Origin: Dysosmobacter acutus | GTDB taxonomy: Bacteria > Bacillota > Clostridia > Oscillospirales > Oscillospiraceae | Assembly (NCBI RefSeq): GCF_018919205.1 | Contig: NZ_JAHLQN010000001.1 | Span: 2,356,001 to 2,420,000, forward strand | DNA length: 64,000 nucleotides | Direction: 5' to 3' | Part shown: piece after piece, positions 40,792-49,392 of the stretch | Layout of the letters: the number at the start of each line of letters is the position of its first letter | Position numbering within the stretch: the first letter of the stretch is position 1 | Notes under the pieces: model-generated | Databases searched by the model: none | Told to the model about the DNA's origin: nothing | The model's input: the letters and a program-made list of their open reading frames with translations, nothing else | Translations under genes and position numbers: made by a program

Positions 40792-42153
40792 TCATAAATA
40801 GCGGTCCAAGTACTGCCAGAAGCTCTCCGCCATCCGGCCCATGGTCTCCCGCTGGCGAAAGCGCAGCTCCTTCAGCTCACCCACAGGGTCCGCCCGGAAG
40901 TCCCGGGCCTTTTCCACGGCGGTCATCAGCTCTCCGGCGGCCTTCAGAAATCCATCAAACACACCGGGGTCCTGCTCCAGCTCGCCCCGGCGGTAGCGCT
41001 CCAGCACCACCTCGTACCGCTCCGCCGCCCGTGCCACGCTTTCCTCCCAGGAGAGGTACAGGTCGTTCATTGCATTTTCACCGATCCGCGCCATGGACTC
41101 CGGGTGATCGCAGGCCCGCAGAAGCATGGCGGACATGGACTCCGCGTTCTCCTGGATCAGCAGTCCGTTGCGCCCGTCGCTCACGCCCTCCGCCGCGCAG
41201 CTGCCCCCCACCAGAACGCTGCCCAAGCCGCAGGAGGCGGCCTCCCGCACCACAATCCCATTGGTGTCATAGGTGGAGGGGAACAGGAACAGGTCCGCCC
41301 GGCAGTACCAGGCCCGCAGCGTCTCCCGGTCCCGGATGGCGCCGGTGAAGATGCACCGGCCTCCAAGCCCCACCGCCTGGGCATATTCCTCCACTTCCTG
41401 GCGGTCCGTGCCGTCGCCGATGAACACCATGCGGAACTCCTGCCCTGCCGTGCGCAGACGGGACAGCGCGTCCACAATAATCCGGAGGCCCTTGTACCAC
41501 ATCATGCGGCCCACAAACAAAAATACCGGGACCTGAGGCGGCAGGTCATATTGGGCGGTGACGGAGCGGACTTCTGCCTCATCCACCCGTCCCCGGGGGA
41601 ACTCCACGCCGTTTTCCATAACCACGTAGTCCCCCTGGTATCCCAGGCTGCGCAGGTTTTCCCCCGCGCCCCGGCTGACCACCCAGACCTCGTTGCAGGC
41701 CTGGACGTTCATCACCACCACCTTGGCGATCTTCTCCTGGAGAGAGGGGTGGTCGCCCACGATCTTGGCAATGTCCACGTCAAACTTGGTGTGATAGGTG
41801 AAGACCACCGGCACATCGATGGCCGCCCGCAGGGTCCTTGCAAGGAAGGTGGATACAAAGGGGCAGTGGCTGTGGATCAGGCTGATGTCCGCCTCTTTCA
41901 GCTGCCGCATGGCCTCCACGGAAAAGGGATACCCGGCCCGGTAGCCCACAAGGCGTGTGGTGTCAAAGCTGCGGTAGCGCAGCACCGGGAAGGGGAAATC
42001 GTCCCTGGCCTCCGGATTGTATGGGGTGGCAACGATGGCATTGCCGTGGTTTTTCTGGATAAACGTGGCGTAGTTTACCACTGTATTGGCCACGCCGTCG
42101 ATCAGCGGCGGGAATGAATCATTCATCAGGCAGATTGTTCTCTTTTGTTCCAT
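40792..42153 (-). CDS. Family 4 glycosyltransferase
   Basis: 453 residues, GT-B fold. Starts MEQKRTICLMNDSFPPLIDGVANTVVN without its first residues in excess; the N-domain has IHSHCPFVSTFLART and VVFTYHTKFDVD. The C-domain has FVGRMMWYKGL, and the sugar-nucleotide ExxxxxxxE motif around NGIVVREAASCGLGSVLVGG (second Glu in CAAEG). Related enzymes make glucosyl-diacylglycerol or other glycolipids, so a membrane lipid role is possible. The ATG overlaps the upstream Uup stop by one base (TGATG), so the pair is translationally linked. C-terminal 80 residues are helical and charged. Confidence 0.88.
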   Translation of the reverse strand: MEQKRTICLMNDSFPPLIDGVANTVVNYATFIQKNHGNAIVATPYNPEARDDFPFPVLRYRSFDTTRLVGYRAGYPFSVEAMRQLKEADISLIHSHCPFVSTFLARTLRAAIDVPVVFTYHTKFDVDIAKIVGDHPSLQEKIAKVVVMNVQACNEVWVVSRGAGENLRSLGYQGDYVVMENGVEFPRGRVDEAEVRSVTAQYDLPPQVPVFLFVGRMMWYKGLRIIVDALSRLRTAGQEFRMVFIGDGTDRQEVEEYAQAVGLGGRCIFTGAIRDRETLRAWYCRADLFLFPSTYDTNGIVVREAASCGLGSVLVGGSCAAEGVSDGRNGLLIQENAESMSAMLLRACDHPESMARIGENAMNDLYLSWEESVARAAERYEVVLERYRRGELEQDPGVFDGFLKAAGELMTAVEKARDFRADPVGELKELRFRQRETMGRMAESFWQYLDRYL

Positions 42154-43937
42154 CAAAAGCTCCTTTCCTGCTGTGCCTCAATCCTCTCGGCAAGATCGCT
42201 GAGGTACATCCATCGTTCCATTGCCTGGTCCAGAAGTCCGCTCAGCTCCTCCTGGCGGCTCTGAAGCTCCTGCAACCGCACATAATCGCTGCCGCATCGC
42301 TCCATCTCCCCGCCACATGCCCGCAGCTGCTCCTCCAGGCCGGCGATTCGCTCTTCAATTGTCTCGTACTCCCGCTGCTCCTGATAGGAGAACTTCAGCT
42401 TCCGGCGGCGCTCCCTTGGCGTCTCCGCCCGCTCCGGCCGCTCCTTTGCCGTCTCCTCCTCCACCCGCTTTTCCACATAGTCGGAGTAGTTGCCGCTGTA
42501 GCGGCGCAGCTCTCCCTCCGGGCGGACCTCAAACATGGAGGTGGCGATGCGGTCCAGGAAATACCGGTCATGGGACACGGCTAACACCGGGCCTGAAAAC
42601 CCATCAAGGTAATCCTCCAGGATCGCCAGCGTGGTCACGTCCAAATCATTGGTGGGCTCGTCAAAGAGCAGCACATTGGGCGAGGCCATGAGGATGGACA
42701 GCAGGTACAGCCTCCGCCGCTCGCCGCCGGAGAGCTGGCCAATGGACACGGACTGCAGATCCGCAGGGAACAAAAACCGCTCCATCATCTGGGAGGCGGA
42801 GAAGGTCCCCTCCTCCGTTTTGACCTCCCCGGCGATCTCGTGGATGAAGTCATAGACCCGCTGGTTCAGGTCCAGCTCCCTTCCCTCCTGGGAAAAGTAG
42901 CCGATCTTCACCGTGGCCCCGCGCTCCACGGCGCCGGAGTCCGGCTCCAGATCGCCGGCGATGAGCCGCAGCAGCGTGGACTTCCCCACGCCGTTGCGCC
43001 CCACAATGCCGATGCGGTCCTCCCGTCCCAGGCCGTAGGAGAAGTCCCGGAGCACCGTTCGGCCGTCGAAGGACTTGGAGACGTGGGACAGCTCAATGAT
43101 CTTCCGGCCCAAGCGGGCGGAAGCCGACGCCATCTGAACGGAACTGTCCGTCTCCGGCGCGGAGCGCTGGCGCAGCTCCTCATAGCGCTGGATCCGGTCC
43201 TTGCTCTTGGTGGACCTGGCCCGGCAGCCCCGCATGATCCACTCCCGCTCGGTGCGCAGAATGGACTGGCGCTTGCGCTCGCTGGAGCGCTCCATCTCCT
43301 CGCGCTGCTCCTTCAGCTCCAGGTACTTGGAGTAGTTCGCCTCATAGTGGTACAGCTTCCCACGGGAAACCTCGGTGATGTGGTTGGCCACCCTCTCCAA
43401 AAAGTATCGGTCGTGGGTCACCATAATGAGCGCTCCGGAGAAGCGGGCCAACCGCTGCTCCAGCCAGGCCACCATTTCGCTGTCCAGGTGGTTGGTGGGC
43501 TCATCCATCACCAGCACATCCGCCGGGTGCAGCAACACGGCGGCCAAAGCCACCCGCTTGCGCTGCCCGCCGGAGAGGGTGCCCACCCGCTGATCAAAAT
43601 CCGTGATGCCGAGCCGGTTCAGCATGGCCTTGGCCTCATATTCATTGAGGGCGCGAAACGAGTCCGGCATGTGCAAAAACACCTGCTCCAAAACGGCGGC
43701 TTCATCGTCCATCACGGGATTTTGCGGCAGATAGCCAACCTGCACATTGGGGTTGCGGGAGATGGTGCCGCTGTCCGGCGTCAAATCACCGGCCAGAATC
43801 CTCAGCAGCGTGGACTTTCCCGTCCCGTTGATGCCGATGACCCCCACCTTGTCCCCTTCATTCAAAAATAAACTCACATCCTCCAGAAGCTGACGGCTGC
43901 CAAAGTTGATGGAGAGATGTTCCGCAGAGAGCAGCAT
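42153..43937 (-). CDS. uup: ABC-F family ATPase, Uup-like
   Basis: 594 residues, two complete nucleotide-binding domains. Domain 1: GINGTGKST, LSGGQRKRVALA, DVLVMDEPTNHLD. Domain 2: GRNGVGKST, LSGGERRRLYLL, NVLLFDEPTNDLD. Between them is the ABC-F linker rich in Glu/Arg. The C-terminus (about 500-590) is a charged coiled coil (EQREYETIEERIAGLEEQL), the hallmark of Uup, which acts on ribosomes and branched DNA. It is the second ABC-F gene in the window and, unlike the one at 1-1388, has an intact second Walker A. Confidence 0.93.
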   Translation of the reverse strand: MLLSAEHLSINFGSRQLLEDVSLFLNEGDKVGVIGINGTGKSTLLRILAGDLTPDSGTISRNPNVQVGYLPQNPVMDDEAAVLEQVFLHMPDSFRALNEYEAKAMLNRLGITDFDQRVGTLSGGQRKRVALAAVLLHPADVLVMDEPTNHLDSEMVAWLEQRLARFSGALIMVTHDRYFLERVANHITEVSRGKLYHYEANYSKYLELKEQREEMERSSERKRQSILRTEREWIMRGCRARSTKSKDRIQRYEELRQRSAPETDSSVQMASASARLGRKIIELSHVSKSFDGRTVLRDFSYGLGREDRIGIVGRNGVGKSTLLRLIAGDLEPDSGAVERGATVKIGYFSQEGRELDLNQRVYDFIHEIAGEVKTEEGTFSASQMMERFLFPADLQSVSIGQLSGGERRRLYLLSILMASPNVLLFDEPTNDLDVTTLAILEDYLDGFSGPVLAVSHDRYFLDRIATSMFEVRPEGELRRYSGNYSDYVEKRVEEETAKERPERAETPRERRRKLKFSYQEQREYETIEERIAGLEEQLRACGGEMERCGSDYVRLQELQSRQEELSGLLDQAMERWMYLSDLAERIEAQQERSF

Positions 43938-44047
43938 ATGGAATACGCTCCTTTTTTGATCTAACTAAAATAGTATACCATAAAATCTCTGGTCTTTCCA
44001 CCTGAATTCTGTTAAACTGTCTCCAGTTGGAAAAAGGAGGAATCGCT

Positions 44048-44929
44048 ATGCGTGCGCTTGCGCTCACCATCCGCCGGGAGCAAAGTGGAAAAACCGTGAA
44101 AGATGTGCTCCGCCGGGAGCTGAACCTCTCCTCCCACCAGCTGGCCCGGCTCAAGCGCCGTCCGGACGGCATCCTGCTCAACGGCGCGCCGGTCTTTGTC
44201 ACGCATCCCGTAGAGGCGGGAGACGTCCTCCAGATCGAAATCGGCGATCCTCCGGCCCGGGCCATTGCGCCTCTGGACATCCCGCTCCACGTGGTCTATG
44301 AGGATGAGGACCTGCTGATTTTGGATAAAAGCGCCGGTATGGCAGTCCACGCCTCCTCTTTGACGCCGGACACACCCACCGTGGCCGGCGCTCTGGCCGG
44401 GCGCTGGGAAGAGGGGTTTATATTCCATCCGGTAAATCGTCTGGACAAGGGGACCACCGGGCTGATGGCCGTGGCAAGAAGCGGCTATGTCCACGACCGG
44501 CTCCGGCTCCAGCTGCACAGCGGGGAGTTTTCCCGGGAGTATCTGGCCGTGGCAAGAGGGCATCCGGAACCGCCCTGCGGAAGGATTGACCTGCCCATCG
44601 GCCGGGACGAATCCTCCGCCATCCGGCGGTGCATCCGCCCGGACGGGGACCGCGCCGTTACCGTCTATGAGACGCTGCGCCGCACGGAGCGCCACAGCCT
44701 GATACGTCTCCTGCCGGAGACGGGCCGCACTCATCAGCTTCGGCTCCACCTCGCAAGCGTTGGGCATCCGCTGGAGGGCGACTGGCTCTATGGAGAGGGA
44801 GACAGTCCGCTCATCGGCCGGCCGGCCCTGCACTCCCATGTGCTGCACCTGCGCCACCCCATCACGGGAGAGGCGCTCCGCTTCACCTCGCCCCTTCCGC
44901 CGGACATGGAGTCTCTTCTATTGATATAA
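44048..44929 (+). CDS. RluA-family pseudouridine synthase
   Basis: Modifies uridine in rRNA or tRNA. 293 residues. An N-terminal S4-like segment (GKTVKDVLRRELNLSSHQLA, RPDGILLNG) is followed by the synthase domain with the catalytic Asp in NRLDKGTTGLMAVAR, and the C-terminal ETGRTHQLRLHLASVGHPLEGDWLYG (written here in part) motif region at about 235-260. The ATG at 44048 follows AAAGGAGG. Divergent from uup. Target position cannot be told from sequence alone. Confidence 0.93.
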   Translation: MRALALTIRREQSGKTVKDVLRRELNLSSHQLARLKRRPDGILLNGAPVFVTHPVEAGDVLQIEIGDPPARAIAPLDIPLHVVYEDEDLLILDKSAGMAVHASSLTPDTPTVAGALAGRWEEGFIFHPVNRLDKGTTGLMAVARSGYVHDRLRLQLHSGEFSREYLAVARGHPEPPCGRIDLPIGRDESSAIRRCIRPDGDRAVTVYETLRRTERHSLIRLLPETGRTHQLRLHLASVGHPLEGDWLYGEGDSPLIGRPALHSHVLHLRHPITGEALRFTSPLPPDMESLLLI

Positions 44930-44932
44930 CGC

Positions 44933-44979
44933 CTCCCGGACCGGAACTTCCTCAAATCCCGCGCCCGGGAGCTTTTTTT
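44933..44979 (+). terminator. Hairpin terminator after the pseudouridine synthase gene
   Basis: CTCCCGG (44933-44939) pairs with CCGGGAG (44965-44971) across a long loop and is followed by CTTTTTTT. The U-run supports termination despite the loop. Confidence 0.65.
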
Positions 44980-45084
44980 GCAGCGTGCAGCGGCAGTCTG
45001 CAAAAGCCCACATGGCGCGCCGCGGTGGAATACCAGCGCAGAGTCAGAGACGACGCGCAAAGGCTGCGCCCGCCTTTCACGATC

Positions 45085-45975
45085 TCAAAGCTCCGACCCC
45101 TGCACCAAATCGTCTCTTAAAAACGATGCCCGGATGGCGTTCAGCACCCGCTTTTTATCTCCGCTCCATAGCGGAGCAATCAGGTCCTTCTTTGCCCCGT
45201 CCCCGGTGAGGCGGTTAATCACCACCGACCGGGGAAGGCGCCGGATGCACCGCTCCAGGGCGGAGATGTACTCCTCCAGCTCCATGGTCCGGAATACGCC
45301 CCGGCCATACTCCTCCGCCAGATCGGTGTTCCGGAGCACGTGGAGCATATGGAGCTTGATCCCCTCCGCGCCGGAGCGGCCGATGTACTCCGCGGTCCGG
45401 ACCATCTCTTCAGCGCCCTCTCCCGGCAGACCCAGGATCATGTGGGTGATCACCTCGGCGCCAATGCGGTGCAGCTGTTCTACCGCTTCGTCGTACTGTT
45501 CCAGCGGATAGCCCCGGCGGATGTACTCCGCCGTCGCCGGGTGAATGGTTTGAAGACCAAGCTCCACCCAAACCGGTTTTTTCCTTCTCAGGTCCCGGAG
45601 AAGGTCCAGCACTTCGTCTCCCAGGCAGTCGGGCCGTGTGGCAACGGACAGCGCCACCACATCCTCCGGCTCCATGGCATCAGTGAAGAGCCGGCGCAGC
45701 GTCTCCACAGGGGCGTAGGTGTTGGTGTAGTCCTGAAAATAAGCCACATACGCTCCGCTCCCGGCCTTGGCTGATACTCTGGCCTTAGCTTGGGCCAGCT
45801 GGTGCGAAATGGGGCCGTGGGCCGCAAAGGCCCCCGCTCCATCGCAGAAAATGCAGCCCCGGCTTCCCACAGTGCCGTCCCGGTTGGGGCAGGTGCACCC
45901 GGCCGACAGCGCCAGGCGGTACACCTTGCAGCCGAACCGGCTGCGCATCTCCTCATTGAAGCTGTGCAGATACAA
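45085..45975 (-). CDS. Radical SAM protein of the YtqA/TIGR01212 family
   Basis: 296 residues. The unusual cluster region is CTCPNRDGTVGSRGCIFCD (about 24-42), which places three Cys for the 4Fe-4S cluster in the family pattern. Other stretches are AYFQDYTNTYAP, SVATRPDCLGD and VELGLQTIHPAT. Related proteins are thought to act in RNA or cofactor modification, but function is not settled. A TTG start at 45975 is chosen since AGAGGA lies 6 bases upstream and family members start close to the helix before the Cys motif; ATG further left is not available. Confidence 0.87.
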   Translation of the reverse strand: MYLHSFNEEMRSRFGCKVYRLALSAGCTCPNRDGTVGSRGCIFCDGAGAFAAHGPISHQLAQAKARVSAKAGSGAYVAYFQDYTNTYAPVETLRRLFTDAMEPEDVVALSVATRPDCLGDEVLDLLRDLRRKKPVWVELGLQTIHPATAEYIRRGYPLEQYDEAVEQLHRIGAEVITHMILGLPGEGAEEMVRTAEYIGRSGAEGIKLHMLHVLRNTDLAEEYGRGVFRTMELEEYISALERCIRRLPRSVVINRLTGDGAKKDLIAPLWSGDKKRVLNAIRASFLRDDLVQGSEL

Positions 45976-46155
45976 CTTGATTCCTCTTTTCCTGAGTATG
46001 AACCTTTTTCGTGTACACGAGTCCAGTTTGTTTTTACCGTCAGTGCGGCCTCCGCATGAAATGAGGGGCCATCGCTGCACTGTAACATGATACCACAGTC
46101 GCAGAAGGCCGCTATGGTATATGCATGAAATCGGACATACCGCCGCTATGCGGTT

Positions 46156-46161
46156 ATTATA
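46156..46161 (-). promoter_or_regulatory. Leftward -10 element with AATAACCG start region
   Basis: TATAAT on the minus strand, with weak -35 GCGCAA 17 bases upstream. The start region AATAACCG, CATAG, CGGC matches those at 36382 and 38766. The leader to the radical SAM start codon would be about 175 bases, long for this window, and I see no known riboswitch in it. Confidence 0.45.
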
Positions 46162-46189
46162 CCAGATAAAATCAACCCTTGCGCGCATC

Positions 46190-46218
46190 TTGCAATCGCT
46201 TCCTGATTGTGGTAAAGT
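46190..46218 (+). promoter_or_regulatory. Promoter for the 46.3-48.3 kb pair
   Basis: TTGCAA (46190-46195), 17-base spacer, TAAAGT (46213-46218), 48 bases before the GTG start of the hypothetical gene. Confidence 0.6.
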
Positions 46219-46265
46219 TTTTAATTGCGGTTTTCCGTAATTATATTGGAAAGGCAGGTGGTTTT

Positions 46266-47006
46266 GTGACGCTTATGGACTATTATCTGCAATTTTGCGG
46301 TGAGCTCTGCGAAGGGACGCTCTCCCCGCCCGACGGCATTGCGCTCAGCGCTGAAACGCCGTGGGAGCGGGCCGTGGAATTGCAGGGTCTGATCCGGGAC
46401 ATTCCCTCCTTTGTCCGCGCCTGCGCCCAGATCAAGGGCGAGGCCATCCCCCAGTCCCTATTCGACAGTTTCCGGGAAGAGGATGTCCAAAAAGCGCTCT
46501 CCCAGATCTCCCTGGATGTGGAGGACGAGCCCCCAAGAGCGCCCGATTTAAAGCCCCACGCCTTAGAGGCCCTTGCCGCCAGCGTAATGTTGGAGGAGGG
46601 TCTGACCGAATATCTCATCGACATCCTCCGCCGGGGCGACGACCTGTCCTTTTTCAGGCTCTCCCAAGTGGCGGCAAGGGCGGATATCAGCCCCCGGGAC
46701 TTCCTGTACTGGCTGGGCCACAAGGAGGACTACGCCGATGAGGAGGAGCGCTCCTGCGCGGCGCTGTACGACGGACTGATCCGCCGCCTGCTTCAGGAGG
46801 ACCGGCGGGAGCTTGCCGCCGCTCTTCTCTCCGGAGATCAGCGGACCTATGAGGCCTTCCGCCGGGAAACCCCGGAGCTCTCCCGCGACAGCCGGACCAC
46901 CTACCAGTGGTTCTGCGACTGCTATCTGGACCGCTGCTACCCCCTGCGGGTGATGCTGCGGGCCAATGGAATTACATTCCCTGATGATTTAGGGGAAAAG
47001 GACTGA
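46266..47006 (+). CDS. Hypothetical acidic cytoplasmic protein
   Basis: Not recognised. 246 residues, mostly charged and helical, with no signal or membrane segment. Visible patterns are WERAVELQGLIRDIPSFVRAC, VMLEEGLTEYLIDILRRGDD, ISPRDFLYWLGHKEDYADEE and a C-terminal YQWFCDCYLDRCYPLRVMLR. GTG at 46266 is chosen since AGGTGG precedes it; ATG at 46275 is the alternative. The gene is 5 bases upstream of the methionine gamma-lyase-like gene, so the two are probably one unit and translation may be linked. Confidence 0.7.
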   Translation: MTLMDYYLQFCGELCEGTLSPPDGIALSAETPWERAVELQGLIRDIPSFVRACAQIKGEAIPQSLFDSFREEDVQKALSQISLDVEDEPPRAPDLKPHALEALAASVMLEEGLTEYLIDILRRGDDLSFFRLSQVAARADISPRDFLYWLGHKEDYADEEERSCAALYDGLIRRLLQEDRRELAAALLSGDQRTYEAFRRETPELSRDSRTTYQWFCDCYLDRCYPLRVMLRANGITFPDDLGEKD

Positions 47007-47011
47007 TTGAC

Positions 47012-48289
47012 ATGCATCACATTTATCAGCAGCTTGGGGTCTCCCCGGCTGTCTATTCCTACGGCGAAAAACTTCTTGCCTCGCTCAAAGAGCGGTTTGA
47101 GCAAATCGACTCCGTGGCCGAGTACAACCAGTGCAAAGTCCTGGCCGCCATGCAGAAGAACCGGGTCAACGCCACCCACTTTGCCGCGACGACCGGCTAC
47201 GGCTACAACGACGACGGCCGCGACAACTTAGAGCGCGTCTACGCCGACGTGTTTCACACCGAGGCGGCGCTGGTCCGGCCCCAAATCACCTGCGGCACCC
47301 ATGCCTTGGCGGTGGCGCTCAGCGCCAATCTGCTGCCCGGCGATGAGCTGCTCTCACCGGTGGGCCGCCCCTATGACACCTTAGAGGAGGTCATCGGCAT
47401 CCGGGAGAGCAAGTGCTCTTTGAAGGAGTACGGCGTCACCTATGCCCAGGCGGATCTGAAGGAGGACGGCTCCTTTGACTACGACGCCATCCGCCGCGCC
47501 ATCCTCCCCCGCACCAAGCTCATCACCATCCAGCGCTCCAAGGGCTACGCCACCCGTCCTTCCTTCTCTGTAGAGCAGATCGGGGAACTGATCGCCTTCT
47601 GCAAGTCTGTCAAGCCGGACGTCAAGTGCATGGTGGACAACTGCTACGGGGAATTTGTGGAGCTGCAGGAGCCCTCCGACGTGGGGGCGGACATGGTAGT
47701 GGGCAGCCTCATCAAAAACCCCGGCGGCGGACTGGCCCCCATCGGCGGCTATATCTGCGGCAGCCGGGAGTGCGTGGACCGCTGCGCCTACCGCCTCTCC
47801 GCCCCCGGCCTGGGCCAGGAAGTGGGCGCCAACTTAGGGCTGATGCCGGCCCTCTACCAGGGCCTCTTCCTCTCCCCCACGGTGGTCTCCGGCGCGCTGA
47901 AGGGCGCCGTCTTCGCCGCCAACCTCTATGAAAGCCTGGGCTTTTTCTGCGTCCCCAACGCCTCCGAGCCCCGCCACGACATCATCCAGGCGGTGACCCT
48001 GGGAAGCCGGGAGGCCATGGTGGCCTTCTGCAAGGGCATCCAGGCTGCGGCGCCGGTGGACAGCTATGTCACGCCGGAGCCCTGGGCCATGCCGGGCTAT
48101 GACGCCGAGGTCATCATGGCCGCCGGAGCCTTTGTGCAGGGCAGCAGCATCGAGCTCTCCGCCGACGGCCCCATCCGGCCGCCCTATGCCGTGTATTTCC
48201 AGGGGGGGCTCACCTGGTATCACGCCAAGTTGGGCATTCTCATGTCCGCCCAGAAGCTGCTGGAGGCCGGTCTGATCCGGCTTCCCTGA
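47012..48289 (+). CDS. Methionine gamma-lyase-family PLP protein (aluminium-resistance protein family)
   Basis: 425 residues, fold-type I PLP enzyme. The probable PLP lysine is in ITIQRSKGYATRPSFS (about 175-180). Other family stretches are NRVNATHFAATTGYGYND, RPQITCGTHALAVAL, VDNCYGEFVE, KNPGGGLAPIGGYICG and GAFVQGSSIELSADGP. The reaction is usually annotated as methionine gamma-lyase-like, but biochemical proof is limited for this group. Ribosome site AAAAGGA overlaps the preceding gene's end. Confidence 0.9.
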   Translation: MHHIYQQLGVSPAVYSYGEKLLASLKERFEQIDSVAEYNQCKVLAAMQKNRVNATHFAATTGYGYNDDGRDNLERVYADVFHTEAALVRPQITCGTHALAVALSANLLPGDELLSPVGRPYDTLEEVIGIRESKCSLKEYGVTYAQADLKEDGSFDYDAIRRAILPRTKLITIQRSKGYATRPSFSVEQIGELIAFCKSVKPDVKCMVDNCYGEFVELQEPSDVGADMVVGSLIKNPGGGLAPIGGYICGSRECVDRCAYRLSAPGLGQEVGANLGLMPALYQGLFLSPTVVSGALKGAVFAANLYESLGFFCVPNASEPRHDIIQAVTLGSREAMVAFCKGIQAAAPVDSYVTPEPWAMPGYDAEVIMAAGAFVQGSSIELSADGPIRPPYAVYFQGGLTWYHAKLGILMSAQKLLEAGLIRLP

Positions 48290-48426
48290 GAGGGCGCAGC
48301 CCGGCTCTTTTCGATCTTGTTAGGGCAAAGGGTTTTCAAGGACCCTTCATCGCCATCCGCCGGCTACACGCCGGCACGGCGTTTTCAGCGCAGCAAAAAA
48401 ATTTAATCGATTCAGGAGAACTATCT
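48290..48426 (+). other. Intergenic region with weak hairpins
   Basis: 137 bases between the PLP protein gene and the permease gene. CCGGC-TACAC-GCCGG near 48360-48375 is a possible terminator stem followed by TTTT a few bases later. A ribosome site CAGGAG precedes the permease ATG. No small gene is apparent. Confidence 0.4.
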
Positions 48427-49353
48427 ATGTGGTTTTGGCTTTCTCTGGTCGCTCTTTTGTGTTGGAGCGGCTCCGACCTGTTTTCCAAGATTGGCTGCCG
48501 GGACGGCAGCGATAAGTACAGCCATCTGAAGATGGTCATGGCGGTGGGCACGGTCATGGGCCTCCATGCCGCCTATGAGATCTTTGTGGGCGGCACGGTC
48601 ATCACGCTCCAGATTCTTTTGATCTACCTGCCCGTCTCGTTGCTGTACATCGGTTCCATGACCTTGGGCTATTTGGGCCTGCGGTACATTGAGCTTTCCA
48701 TCTCATCGCCCATCTGCAACTCCTCCGGCGCCCTGGTGGCCGTGCTGGCCATTGCCACCGGCGGAGCCTCGGACTATCCCCCTCTGGCTCTTGCCGCCGT
48801 GGCCCTTGTGTGCATCGGTGCCATCGGCCTCGGCGTGGTGGACGCCCGGGAGGATGAGTCCCTCCGGGCCGCCCGGCAGGAGGCCGGCAACTACAAATAC
48901 GCCAAGAGCGCTCTGGCCCTGGCCCTTCCGGTGGCCTACTGCCTGTTGGACGCTCTGGGCACCTTTGCCGACAACCGGGTGTTGGAGGTATTAAGCACCA
49001 TGGTGGAAAATTATGAGGACAGCGCCAACGCGGCCTACGAACTGACCTTCCTGCTGGCCGCGGTCCTCTGCTTCCTCTATGTGGTGGTCATCAAGCGGGA
49101 TTCCCTTGTTCCAAAGGCCGAACTGCCCAAGTATACCGGCGCCGTATTTGAAACCGCCGGCCAGTTCGCCTACATCTACGCCATCGCGGACACCCAGCAT
49201 CTGGCCATGTCCGCCCCCATCATCTCCTCCTACTGCGCGGCCTCTGTGCTCTGGAGCCGCCTTTTCCTCAAGGAAAAGCTCTCCTGGAAGCACTACGGCA
49301 TGATCGTGCTGGTGGTGGCCGGCATCTTTATCATGGGTGTCTTTGACCTGTAA
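48427..49353 (+). CDS. EamA/DMT-family permease
   Basis: 308 residues with about nine to ten hydrophobic segments in the duplicated pattern of the drug/metabolite transporter superfamily. Features: FWLSLVALLCWSGSDLFSKI at the N-terminus, ISSPICNSSGALVAVLAIAT in the first half, and MSAPIISSYCAASVLWSRLF plus LVVVAGIFIMGV in the second. Substrate unknown. A cytosolic loop of about 45 residues (ARQEAGNYKYAKSA region) separates the halves. Terminated by a GC-rich hairpin. Confidence 0.87.
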   Translation: MWFWLSLVALLCWSGSDLFSKIGCRDGSDKYSHLKMVMAVGTVMGLHAAYEIFVGGTVITLQILLIYLPVSLLYIGSMTLGYLGLRYIELSISSPICNSSGALVAVLAIATGGASDYPPLALAAVALVCIGAIGLGVVDAREDESLRAARQEAGNYKYAKSALALALPVAYCLLDALGTFADNRVLEVLSTMVENYEDSANAAYELTFLLAAVLCFLYVVVIKRDSLVPKAELPKYTGAVFETAGQFAYIYAIADTQHLAMSAPIISSYCAASVLWSRLFLKEKLSWKHYGMIVLVVAGIFIMGVFDL

Positions 49354-49359
49354 TGAAAT

Positions 49360-49389
49360 AATCCCCCGGGAGTAACCTCCCGGGGGATT
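49360..49389. terminator. Bidirectional hairpin terminator
   Basis: 13-base perfect arms (49360-49372, 49377-49389), 4-base loop TAAC, followed by GTTCTATT rightward. Lies between the converging permease and sirtuin genes. Confidence 0.8.
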
Positions 49390-49392
49390 GTT

